From: Limnephilus marmoratus
Taxonomy: Eukaryota > Arthropoda > Insecta > Trichoptera > Limnephilidae
NCBI GenBank assembly: GCA_917880885.1
Contig: OU862918.1
Location: 434,001-498,000, forward strand
Length of the DNA stretch: 64,000 nucleotides
Reading direction: 5' to 3'
Each line of letters starts with the position of its first letter. Within the stretch, counting starts at the first letter, position 1. The notes under the pieces were generated by a model. It made no database searches and was not told the DNA's origin. It saw only the letters and a program-made list of their open reading frames with translations. Shown piece after piece: positions 10,991 to 21,503 of the stretch. A program made the translations under genes and the position numbers.

Positions 10991-11154
10991 AAAATATCTG
11001 GAGTCGGTGAATTATATTCCCATTTGGTCTCTAGTGGGTTGACATGTTGTTCTTGTATTGTTTTGTATTTATAATACTTATATAGTGCAATTGCATAACG
11101 TGGATTCACTAGATGATCATTTGGGGAAGTGTATGAAAGGGTTTAGTTTTTCCT

Positions 11155-11157
<3 letters not shown>

Positions 11158-11221
<64 letters not shown>
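11158..11221. repeat. Poly(T) run, 64 nt
   Basis: An uninterrupted T tract, probably the poly(A) tail of a minus-strand insertion. It is a likely site of length error in assembly or reads. Confidence 0.9.
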
Positions 11222-11222
<1 letters not shown>

Positions 11223-11433
11223 GGGGAAAATTTAACCCGGACATTTAAATCTGGTGCGTAAAAAATAATAAGTATTAATTTCTTACACATTGCAAATTTA
11301 GTTTTAATACATATTAGAAATTACGTTAATAATTAATAATAATGCAAGACGAGTTGGTTGCTAAGTGCTTGGTTTTGAATAACAAGATCTGGCAGGTGCT
11401 TCAAGAATCGTCCGTTACAATACTCCTAGGATC

Positions 11434-11655
11434 GCCCTGGTGTAAGACCACCATTCAGAATTGAAACGTTGCTTGAAATGGTTTTAGCCATGTTTGGTGA
11501 CCAGATCTGAATAGCCAGGTACTTCCCTACCTTCCTCTTCCCCATCTCCTTTCTTTACCCATATCTTCAACCTCACAACATAGGGACGCAATAGACTCAC
11601 TGGCTCCAGACGGGAGCTGCTGGGACTCTGAGGTATTCATATAAAAAAAATGTAA
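11434..11655 (+). repeat. Dispersed repeat family, copy 1
   Basis: The segment GCCCTGGTGTAAGACCACCA...GACCAGATCTG (11434-11510) recurs at 40183-40262. The adjoining segment CTTCCTCTTCCCC...GGTATTCAT (11530-11640) recurs at 43330-43460. Here both halves are contiguous, so the unit is a single repeat of over 200 bp; the second copy is split by about 3 kb containing a hAT element. The class is unknown. Confidence 0.55.
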
Positions 11656-11698
11656 ATAATAAATAATGATCAAATGGTGCTTTATCAACAAATTATTG

Positions 11699-11880
11699 AA
11701 TATAAAGAAATGTCGGTTCATCCGTATAAAAATAATCCAATATTTTTTCATAATACATAAAAAATATAAAGAAATATTGGTTCATTCATTTTTAGAATAA
11801 ATAATCCAATATTTTTTCATAATACATAAAAAATGTAAAGAAATATTGGTTCATTCATTTTACGAATAAATAATATATAA
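11699..11880. repeat. Tandem repeat, about 70-bp unit, 2.7 copies
   Basis: The unit runs from ATAAAGAAAT(A)T(T)GGTTCAT through AATCCAATATTTTTTCATAA. Successive units start about 70 bp apart (near 11700, 11767 and 11837). Confidence 0.7.
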
Positions 11881-11933
11881 CACTTAAAAAATTTTATTGG
11901 GTTTGTGAAATTATTGATATCGATGTAATAATC

Positions 11934-11968
11934 CAAAGATATTGAAATACAAAATTTCAATATCTTTG
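11934..11968. repeat. Perfect hairpin: 15-bp stem, 5-nt loop
   Basis: CAAAGATATTGAAAT (11934-11948) and its exact reverse complement (11954-11968) flank ACAAA. It lies in unassigned DNA. Confidence 0.85.
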
Positions 11969-12388
11969 TTAAAATCTTATAATTTTATTTTCAGCAAACT
12001 AACCTCTGAATGTCATAATAATATTTTATTTTCAACAAGACCTTTAAGACTATTGTCTTTGTTTTGGGAGCTGCAAAAGACTTCGTTAATTTTGACACAG
12101 TTATTATGAAATATAAAACCCTTGATAGATACAAACTAGAAAATAACTCGATGTTATTGACTCCCTTGTTTGGTATTTATTCCGACAAAATTAAAAAGAT
12201 CTCTGAGCTGAAGCCAAAAAAATATTAGGAAATCAACCGGTAGAATCGTACAGAATAATTAATAGGTAGGCGCTTATGGGGGTGCGATATGATAAATTAT
12301 ACGTTGTGTGTGAAGCATTTACCTATGAAGTCCTACAAGGTTATATTATGGTTACATGATACATTATAGTTACATGGTTCTTGCAGAC
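11969..12388. other. No gene seen; left flank of the nested Gypsy
   Basis: Unassigned AT-rich DNA. The last five bases, CAGAC (12384-12388), are the left TSD of the outer Gypsy. Confidence 0.4.
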
Positions 12389-12588
12389 TGTAGTGTATGT
12401 AATTGTAGATGTGTTCGGATATCATCGCCGCTCGGAAACGTTCGGGTTTCCGAAGATTGACGAGCGGGCTCTCGGTACATGAGAACAGCTGACGGGCCCG
12501 CCGCTCTTAGATCCATTCTAGAAGCCTTAGTAAACAGTCGCTACTATTGACATAAATACAATACTACTTGAATCTTTATAATATTACC
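12389..12588 (+). repeat. Outer Gypsy 5' LTR, first 200 bp
   Basis: It starts TGTAGTGTATG and matches 39551-39750 with about 4 differences. It ends at TTTATAATATTACC (12575-12588), the target site of the R1-clade insertion; the LTR resumes at 28415. Confidence 0.9.
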
Positions 12589-13493
12589 ATTGGAGGTTGC
12601 TAACCACTTTCTCACGGCGTTCTAAGGAAACAGATGGTTTCCTCCTTCACCGTACTCGTCAGGACTCTAATTTTTTATTTATGACGAAGCTACTTTTTAT
12701 TTAAAATGACTCTAGACCCCCAATGTCCGGGCATACATTGTTAGCAGGCAGTATGCGAGTGCGTACATGTTGTTAGTTATTTATTTCACAGTATCACGTC
12801 TCATCTCCGCCACCTGATGAAGCTGTAATAAAAGTTTGTTAAAATGCAGATTTTTTTTTTTTTAAATTACATAATTTGATGAGATTGTTTAACTTAACCA
12901 AAGCAGCTGAGCTACAGTCACCCGGTAGTCCCGCCAAGGATAAGCGGAGCCATCAGTCCAGTCGCAAGCAAGACTCGGTGCCCGCGCCCCTAAGCTGGCT
13001 CCCCGGTAGGCCCTCGAAGAAAGTGTTGGGATTAAGGGCAGAAAGACCTAAAGACACTAGGGATAAAAGAGAGCATCGGGTCACCGGAGGCAGGGCGGAA
13101 GGGCACCGGTCCGCTACGGTTGGTCTTCTGGCCCGCTCATGGCGACGGGGGAGGCGCGGGCGGGTTATGCAGCGGCTACCTTGGGAGTCATCTTCTCGGT
13201 TGTTGCACGGACATAGATCTAGTCCACCCCCTTGATGGGGTGTAGGACAATACAAAAATGAGATGGTAGTTTAGTTCCGGCTCCTTGAATGATACAAGTC
13301 AAGACACGAAGAACTTGTTGATATATATCTTAGATTTAGAAAAAGAGTGCTAGAAAAATGCAAGTATAGTTAGGATACGCGAAGGTTATTGATAATATCT
13401 AGTTAAACAAAATGGGAAAAATAAGTAATAGACAAATTTTAGATGTTAAAGAGGTTGTTGAAGATGATACCTAAGAAAACATGATATATATTA

Positions 13494-14282
13494 TGTTATG
13501 GGCAGAACGCATAACTGCTCTACAATATGTCCCCAGGCCAGCTCACGGTAGAGACAAAGTACCCTCTATCTCAGAGGGCAGGTCGCACGAATGCGTCGGG
13601 ATCTCTCTCTCTCTCTCCTTCTCTCTCCCACAATCGTCTGGGAATACTCACTGGGGAAAGGCTCCTGCCGAGGCAGATTAACAACAGGATGTAATTAATA
13701 GACTCATGTATTGTAAATTCAAACACAGTACAAGGGTTATTACAGCACAATTCAATTCAAGAGATGCATGTTACACAAACCTAGCTATCGAGTTTATATC
13801 TCATGATCCCTGTCAACGAAACTTTCTGAGTGGTGGCTTTACGCGAGAGTTCAAACAGTCTATCGTTACGGACACATTAAAGAGGGTAAATCAGAGGACA
13901 GCTTACATGGTGATTGAAGAATCCTTCGGCTCTCGGGTTCAGCAGGGCTCATCCCGAGTCTAGGACAGGTCCCGAAGTTCACAGGCATGGTAGAACACCA
14001 GCGCTAACACTCGTATGTACTTTAATTACATCGCAGATGTTACTGCGTTTAATTTGATCGGGCTAGTTAGCCGCGAACTGTATAGTTCGCGGAGGAGTGT
14101 CACGTGCGCCTGAGACGGCTTGTACTACTCGACTGGGGGCGGCGCGGCGGAGCGTGCCGGAATGCCGAGGGGAGAGGAGGTAGGTAACAGGAAACAGCGG
14201 GGAGCAACGAGTTGTTGCCCGCAGCGGTTTGTTTAGGGACTCGCGTTGGCGCTCCCTGTTGCTCTAAAAACGTACCATAACA
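13494..14282 (-). repeat. 3' LTR of inner Gypsy
   Basis: 789 bp with TG/CA ends. It contains a (CT)n tract (about 13602-13628) and a perfect hairpin CCGCGAACT/AGTTCGCGG (about 14072-14093). It appears identical to 23886-24674. Confidence 0.93.
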
Positions 14283-17200
14283 CTTCCCCCCGCGCTTGGA
14301 AAAAAAGCGACGTGGCAATGGAGCTGTAGGAAAAAAAAATCCTCTTATGCTTCCATCGGGGTTTTGAGAGATTCGTTGCTTGAGAGATTGCCTAGCTAGG
14401 ACATACAGTTTATGCTATAGTTTAGGTCACAATGTTTGTAGGGAATGGATGGGGGTACATGGAATGTTTGGAAAAGACAGCTTTGGGGAGAGTACATGGT
14501 GTAAAACAACATACAAGGTTATGCAATTGAAAATAACAATACACATGGTTATGCAATTGAAAATAACAATACACATGGTTATGCAATTGAAAATAATGAC
14601 AATACATTTGTACAAGAGAAGAGAAAAGGTGTGATTCTAAAGTTTCATTGGTCTGGGAGCTAAGTTTGCGAAGCGTGGATTTGTTTGGTTTCGGAGAATT
14701 TCGAAGAAAAGGACGTGGTTTCACAGATTCTAAGGATTACAATATCACTGTAATCAGACCCATTTGAGATAACACTCAAGAGTACACTTGGGCCTTAGAA
14801 AACACTTGGTTTGGTCGAAAACGTTGAAGTTCACGAAGTGGAGACTGTGGTTGCTGTGCCGCGACTATGGTTACAGAGGCCATTGAAGAGAAGAATCCAG
14901 TATCTGCAGACATGCCAGTACGAATCCTAAGTGTTATTATGGTAAACACGGATCGTATATAATGGTTATTGAAGCATAGTGTAGCTCAAGATAACTTGTA
15001 TTGGTACGCATTCAGCGAATACTGGTGGGTCAAGGTAATGATGGTTTACACATGACGATATATGCGTCACTGCATGACAGAGCAAGGGACGGCAAGGTTG
15101 GCATTGATAGCAAGAGTAAGAACAAACCTAGGAGCTAGCGTGCTCAGAAGGTAGTTTAGAGTGTCATAATGTATAGTGGGACAACTCGGCTTGCTGTGGC
15201 ACGACAAGACAACATACATATGAGCGGTATGGTCTGTGCTTTTAGGAACAAATGCGTAGAAAATGGCAGCAGGAGGGACCTTGTAACCACAGCGCGTGCT
15301 GTCAGGAAGTGAAGCTCAGCTTGGCTGTTGATGATGACATCCGCCTGGGCTTCTTTTTAAATCCGGGAGAAATTATTATTAGAGCAAAATTCTTGAAGTT
15401 TACCTGCCTAGGGACCAATGAAGAAAAGGTTTGGAGAGAAACAAAATGTGTCCAGAAAATGAAATAAACGAAATTTAGCCACCGACTCAGAGAGTGACGA
15501 AGAGAGATTCCTAACTAAATTGTGATTACAAGAACATTTTCCTTTTTCAGGAAGACTTGGCGTTTGCCGAGTGACAATATGTCTTGGTTAAAAAACAACC
15601 GGCCCTCTATGGCCTATGTTAACATAAGATGGTAACATTTTCGTAGAATTTCAAAGAACAAGACAAAGAATCGTGAACTAGTCACGGCAGAGGGAAACCA
15701 ATTCATGAATAAAGGTTGTCAAAAAGAGACAGACGTTACGCCAAGTGCATATCGTACATATCCAACATTCATGAATGTGTTTCGTAGAATTGAGAAAGAG
15801 AAAAAAGGTGAGACATATGCAGAGATTGAGGGGGAAAACCTGTAGATAACCGGACAGTTACCTATTCGAACTCCAAGTGAGGGCGAAATATGGTCAACGA
15901 CAGATTTTTCACTTCATAACATACGTCTGAGAACATGGGGGAATGGGGGAGGAGGGGAGGAGGGAGACGAGTTACGAAATTTGCTAGAGACTGGACTAAT
16001 TTCCAATTCAAACTCTATGTGAAGATGAAACATAATCAACCAGCAGATTTCCTGACTCTTTACATTTATTAAAGGAGGAGAGATTTGAATACACATTATA
16101 ACAAAGAGGCTAATCTTTCGCGTGTATTGGGCAAAAGATTAGGGGTCATTTTAAAACTTCTACATGATTGTGAGAAAAGACAGGCCCTTGCTCCAATTTC
16201 ACAAACCTGGGGGTTTTCTTATTCGTTCTCCAGACAACGAGTTAGGTGGTTTTGTGCTCAATCAATTAACTCCCACAGCACTATGCCCCATAATTGACAG
16301 TGAAGCTGAAAACTAGTCCTTTTGGGATAGTAGATATTCCTGGGCTTCTTTCCTTTTGCAAAGAAGTAAAAAACAGGAAGTCCACGGGCATCGGCGTTGA
16401 ATGACAACAAAAGGGTTGTGGACTACATTTCGTAGATCGCACACAAAAGGGTTTGATATTATTTCGTTCGCACGACTCATGGTAAGTGTTTTAACGTCTC
16501 CACGTATAGTGTACAAAATATGTAAGTACATACAAGATACAACTCAATTATAGACAGAAGTCAAAGAGTTTATACAAAGCATCTTAAAGAGGATGGCAAA
16601 GCCGATATTATGTCGTTCACACGAATCACGGTAAGTGTTTTAACGTCTCCACGTGTAGTGTACGGAATGAACGATTTACAACAAATTTGCCCAGTATTGA
16701 AAGACAGTAGCCCAATTACGTTCGAAAATGTGGGTCCCCATTCAATACAGACGGCGGATTAAGCGGTTCTCATGCCAAAAGACACACGACCAAAATAGAA
16801 TATACAAAACGGTACTCATGACAAATATGTCACACGACCCACTCAATAACATTTAGCTATGAGCAAAAGTGATTATGACGAGCTTCTCGTATTGTGGCAG
16901 GTATTTTAAGGATCCCTCCTATAATGTAACAGGGTTACGTTTAAATACAACACAATAAACGTTAACAATGCTTGTTTTAATACAGTATATGAAGATTTGT
17001 TAGATTAACTAACTCCGTAGCCCAGGAGCGTACGATAGAATAACAAGGAGGTAAACAATTTAATGTCACTTCATATGTTATAAAGGCGGGGTGATGACAG
17101 AGTACATTTCTGTTTACACCATGTGACAAACAAAGACAGACCTATATGGTTTTACATACTGTCTGTTGTAGCAACTTCAGTGGGAACAAACAAAAGGGAC

Positions 17201-18281
17201 CAATAGTGGTTTTACATACCCTTTGTGCAGTTACAACATACCGGGTTATGTGCAATTTAGGTTGCAAACAAGAGTTGAATGCCTAAGTTTACAAAACGAT
17301 TGTCAAACAAAATATTGATGATTCACGTTGAACTGCGGTTATTTATGTATGGAAAACAGGGCTGTCGTTAGGTTTTATTAACCTTTTCCGTCAGGGCTGA
17401 GGCATGTAATACAAGACATACATGTTGAGAAGAGGGACAAATCGAGGACTTCTTATAACAACAAAAGACCGAGTATTTGGTTTTACGTACTTTAGTTGAA
17501 GCGGGCCCAAGAAGATTTGTATAAGGGTGGAAAGACCAATTTAAAGGCTTTTCCTTTATTTATATACATATGATTTCAAAATGGACGTGTCAAAATCCAA
17601 TTTGTTAGCAAAGAGCTCGGGTAGGACGCCATCAATTTTTTAACATTTGAGAAAAATTGAAAACTACTGTACACAAGGAATGTGGTTATGTGAGTAACCA
17701 CTTATTTTTTACCATGATGAGTAAAATATGGAGCTTGTTAAGATGGTTTACTTGTCCTGGGTCGTGATTTAACGCTTTGGAGTTTACCAAATCCGACTTT
17801 AGAACGACGCTCCAGTACTTACAGAACATAAAAGAAAAATTTTTTGAAGAGATTCCTTCCGATATGATGAAAAAAAAACAACAAACAAAAATGGTGAAAA
17901 TTACAATATTGCATTACATAGCAAGGCGTGCCATGGCATGAACGTTGCGTAGTGTGAGGGGTTGAGAGGCAATGATTTGGGTTCATGACTCCCAGACACT
18001 GTGACTCGACGGGTGTCTCTGCTCTAAAGTGATCAATTTTAGAACAGGTGAGAAAAAAAATAAATAAAAAAACGTGTGAAACAAAAATTACGGTGGTTGC
18101 CAATTCACGAACATGAACGGGGTAAACTACACCGTGGAGTGTACATACATTTACAAAAATGATTTTTTTAACAATATTCGTTTTATCAACGAAAGGGTGG
18201 ACATGTAATTGACACTTTACACGCCAGACATTGTAAGACTTTAATGTGCTTACAAAAAGGGTTGTGGTGATACACACTGGA
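14283..18281 (-). other. Long 3' noncoding region of inner Gypsy
   Basis: About 4 kb between the pol stop and the polypurine tract. It contains scattered short frames only; the longest (183 codons, 17819-18370 minus) overlaps the end of pol in another frame and lacks recognisable envelope features such as a signal peptide or a convincing transmembrane anchor. A 30-bp unit (ATGCAATTGAAAATAACAAT and following bases) is repeated three times at 14521-14600. The region could be a decayed or replaced env position; I see no positive evidence for env. Confidence 0.6.
14521..14600. repeat. Tandem repeat, 30-bp unit, 2.7 copies
   Basis: ATGCAATTGAAAATAACAAT followed by ACACATGGTT repeats with a 30-bp period inside the 3' noncoding region of the inner Gypsy. 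Confidence 0.85.
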
Positions 18282-21200
18282 TCATTTTGAGTTTGCTGAG
18301 ATAGTGGGGGTAGTTTTACTCGACTCCTCACTTCCAGTCTTTGCGATATCCTTAATATGGTAATTACCAATGTGCCTTCCAGAGAAGTCAGACAAAGAGT
18401 ACACTAGATCTGATATCTTTCTTAGAACTTTGGCCTTCACGAAACGTGGTGCCAGCTTGGCAGAGAAATACGTGGCTCCTTGGGAAAGTGTGTTGTTCTT
18501 TCTCCAAACTATGTCTCCTGTGTTGAAGGTGACATGTTTCCTACGTAGGTTGTATCTGTCCGCACTCTTTTGATGAGCCAGGAGTAAAGCATCAGTGACT
18601 TCACTGTAGATGGCCGACAGTTCTTCCAGACGATGGGCATAGTCCGCGGTAGGGTTGCTAGTGGCGGCAATTGACGTAGGAAAGTTTGTGTCCCTATGTA
18701 GAGAACCGTGAACAACTTGTTCCATACCGTGTTTTAAGAAGAAAGGTGTGTAACCAGTGGCCAGGTTAACCGTGTTGTTCATAGCAGCCTGAATTTTATC
18801 TAGGTTTTTACACCAAGTGCGTTGATCTTTATCAACTAGAATAGCCAGAGCTGTGTTGATTGTCTGGTTATAACGTTCGACAGTGTTATTTTGTGGGGTA
18901 TACAAGGTATTATAGTAAATGTCCTTGATTCCGTATTGGGCAAGAAAATTTTTGAATTCTTGAGCAATAAATTGTTTTCCGTTGTCAACTATTACGGTTC
19001 TGGGTGTTCCGTAAGGTATAAAAATGTGTTTTTCCAGAAGTTTGATGATGGCGGACGCATTGGCTCTTTTTAAAGGGAAGATCCAACAGAATTTAGTGAA
19101 AACATCCACTACACTAAGTATGTGCATGTGTCCGGCATAACTTCGAGGAAAAGGTCCGACGAGGTCCATTGACAATGATTGTAGGGGTCTGTCGGCACGT
19201 TTGGGATTACCCATTAGGCCGGCAGGTGCTGCCGTGCTATGTTTATAAGCTTTACAAGTTTCACATTTAGAGATGTAATTGCGAATTTGTTTAAAGAGAC
19301 CAGGCCAGTAATACTTCAAGGTGATCTTTTTATACGTCTTGAAATTTCCTGGGTGTATGGAGTCGGGAGCACTATGATTGTCAATGATTATTTGTTCTCT
19401 ACCTTCGAGGGGAACGACAAGTTTCCACGAGTAATCTTCGAGGATGGATAGTGGTGCCTTGCAATTACGGTATAATTGTCCTTCTTTTATGATAAAGTTA
19501 GGAAACTTTTGTTGGTTATTTTTACAACCTTCGAAGATTTTCAAGTACCATTCATCTTTTGTAGATGGAGGGGGGGCAATTGTGTCAACATTTAATGAAG
19601 CTAGTTCAATTCTTGAAAGGGCGTCGGGAACAATATTGTCCGCGCCTTTACGGTGAACAACATCAAAATTGTATTGAGACAAACGGGAGGACCAGCGAGC
19701 GAGCCTACCGGAGGGATTACTTAAAGAGATCAACCATTTCAAACTACTATGGTCTGTGACTACAGTAAATTTGCTACCGTCTATGTAACCGCGGAAATGG
19801 TGAACAGAATCCAATACAGCCAATAACTCTTTTTCGGTAATTCCGTAGTTTTTCTCGTGTTTGTTTAGTGTGCGGGAAAAATACGCTACAGGGTGTTCGC
19901 CATCTGGGAATTCTTGAGTAAGAACTCCACCGATTCCTACATTGGATGCGTCCGTGTGGAGGGTAAAAGAGAGTGCAAAATCCGGGCAATTCAGAACGGG
20001 AGCTTTTTGAAGGGCATCTTTTAAAGTTGTAAACGCTTCTTCAGCTTCGACAGACCATCGGAAATTGCTGACACCTTTACGGATGCCGGTAATTTTATTT
20101 AAGGGGGCTGCAATAGTGGAAAAGTCTTTGATGAATCTCCTGTAGTAACCTGCGAGTCCAAGGAAACCTTTGACTTCCTTCGCGTTCTTGGGACGGGGAA
20201 AATTTGCCATGGCTTCCACCTTAGCGGGGTCTGTTCTTAGGCCTTTTTCGTCGACAATGAATCCCAAATAACGTAGACGGGACTTACAGAATTCAGACTT
20301 CTTCAAGTTGATGGTTAAACCAGCGAACTTGAGTTGTTGGAAAACTTTTTCCAGCATTAATAGGTGTTTTTCAAAGGTATCGCTGACGATGATGAGGTCG
20401 TCAAGGTAACAAAACAGGCTGTTATCGACTTCAGGACCGAAAAGTTTGTCCATCAGTCTTTGTAACTCGGCGGGGCTATTTTTTAGACCAAAGGGTAATC
20501 TTTTAAAATGGAACATTCCCCTACCAGGTACAACGAAAGCAGTTTTTTCGCACGATTCTGCGTCCAAGGGTATTTGCCAAAACGCTTTGCTGAGATCGAC
20601 AGAAGAGATGAACTTGGCGTTACGCAGCTTGTCTAAGGTTGCGTGAACGTGAGGTAAGGGATACGCATCAGCTTCCGTGCAAGAGTTTAAACGTCTACTG
20701 TCGAGACAGAAACGTGCAGAGCCGTCTTTTTTAGAAACCAAAAGAGTTGGGTTGGTCCATGCACTTCTGCTGGGAACCACCACACCCATTTTTAACATTT
20801 CGTCAAGTTCATTTTCTAAAAGTTTAAGTTTTTGGGGGGCTAAGTTGTAATAACGTTGCTTTATGGGTGGGCCATTGGTTTTGATATGGTGCTCAACCAA
20901 ATCTGTCAAACCTAATCCGCATTTTTCGAAGGATATTGATTCGAATTTATTGACCATTTCCTTTAGTTGGAGAGCCTGGTCCGTGCTTAAATTTTCGTGA
21001 GGTATTATTGTGCGGATCTCACTAATTTGAGCGGCAGTGGAGGTTTCGCCAAGAGTATTAAATACTTGGGGAGCAACATTGAATGCCTTCCAGAAGTCAA
21101 CGCCAAGGATGAAATTCTGGGATATAGAGGGCACTATTAGAAAGTTGATTGTAACTATTTTATTGTTACAATTGATTGGCAGGGCCAGGGCACCGATGAC

Positions 21201-21503
21201 CGGCTGAGAAACATTATCTGCAGTCGTCAGGTGTGTCGATTGGGGCGAAATTCTAAAATCACTGTTAACAAAAGGCAGGTGAGCATTGTTGCCAAGACAG
21301 CTAACAGATGCCCCACTATCGAGTAATCCGGAAAAGGTCACATTGTTAACAGAGAAAGAAGCATAGGGTCTCCCATCTTTAGCTTGTTTGCAACAAACCG
21401 AAGAAACATTTAAGGTCTGGTTAAAATACTTAATGTGTGCTAACCAATCAGTCCATTCTTTAGACCTTGGTTCAGAATGGGTGCCTGAGAGGTTATTATT
21501 TAG
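18282..21503 (-). CDS. pol: Gypsy Pol polyprotein: protease, RT, RNase H, integrase
   Basis: The open frame runs from the -1 frameshift codon at 21503 to the stop at 18282; numbering below starts at the internal Met at 21341. Protease DSGA is at residues 8-11. The reverse transcriptase has motif A Asp249 (SSVDLSKAFWQ), LPFG 282-285 and YLDD 312-315. RNase H has Asp464, Glu503/505 and Asp530. Integrase zinc-binding residues are His656, His663, Cys693 and Cys696, and the catalytic triad Asp726, Asp786, Glu822 has the exact D-59-D-35-E spacing. A GPY/F-like tail (LAPRFVKAKVLRKI) follows. No stop or frameshift was seen and every expected catalytic residue is present. The protein copies the element RNA and integrates the cDNA. 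It overlaps the end of gag and has no start codon of its own near the junction. Confidence 0.93.
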   Translation of the reverse strand, partial: LNNNLSGTHSEPRSKEWTDWLAHIKYFNQTLNVSSVCCKQAKDGRPYASFSVNNVTFSGLLDSGASVSCLGNNAHLPFVNSDFRISPQSTHLTTADNVSQPVIGALALPINCNNKIVTINFLIVPSISQNFILGVDFWKAFNVAPQVFNTLGETSTAAQISEIRTIIPHENLSTDQALQLKEMVNKFESISFEKCGLGLTDLVEHHIKTNGPPIKQRYYNLAPQKLKLLENELDEMLKMGVVVPSRSAWTNPTLLVSKKDGSARFCLDSRRLNSCTEADAYPLPHVHATLDKLRNAKFISSVDLSKAFWQIPLDAESCEKTAFVVPGRGMFHFKRLPFGLKNSPAELQRLMDKLFGPEVDNSLFCYLDDLIIVSDTFEKHLLMLEKVFQQLKFAGLTINLKKSEFCKSRLRYLGFIVDEKGLRTDPAKVEAMANFPRPKNAKEVKGFLGLAGYYRRFIKDFSTIAAPLNKITGIRKGVSNFRWSVEAEEAFTTLKDALQKAPVLNCPDFALSFTLHTDASNVGIGGVLTQEFPDGEHPVAYFSRTLNKHEKNYGITEKELLAVLDSVHHFRGYIDGSKFTVVTDHSSLKWLISLSNPSGRLARWSSRLSQYNFDVVHRKGADNIVPDALSRIELASLNVDTIAPPPSTKDEWYLKIFEGCKNNQQKFPNFIIKEGQLYRNCKAPLSILEDYSWKLVVPLEGREQIIIDNHSAPDSIHPGNFKTYKKITLKYYWPGLFKQIRNYISKCETCKAYKHSTAAPAGLMGNPKRADRPLQSLSMDLVGPFPRSYAGHMHILSVVDVFTKFCWIFPLKRANASAIIKLLEKHIFIPYGTPRTVIVDNGKQFIAQEFKNFLAQYGIKDIYYNTLYTPQNNTVERYNQTINTALAILVDKDQRTWCKNLDKIQAAMNNTVNLATGYTPFFLKHGMEQVVHGSLHRDTNFPTSIAATSNPTADYAHRLEELSAIYSEVTDALLLAHQKSADRYNLRRKHVTFNTGDIVWRKNNTLSQGATYFSAKLAPRFVKAKVLRKISDLVYSLSDFSGRHIGNYHIKDIAKTGSEESSKTTPTISANSK

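Noticed and set aside
12876..13255. Overlapping GC-rich frames on both strands (119 and 100 codons)
   Set aside because: Antiparallel frames in a GC-rich block of R1 copy 1 3' sequence; neither resembles a known protein.
13706..13963. 85-codon frame present twice (also 24098-24355)
   Set aside because: It lies within the two LTR copies of the inner Gypsy; duplication is due to the LTRs, and it has no domain.
17819..18370. 183-codon minus-strand frame downstream of pol as a possible env or accessory gene
   Set aside because: It overlaps the 3' end of pol in another frame, has low-complexity T/F-rich stretches and no recognisable domain.
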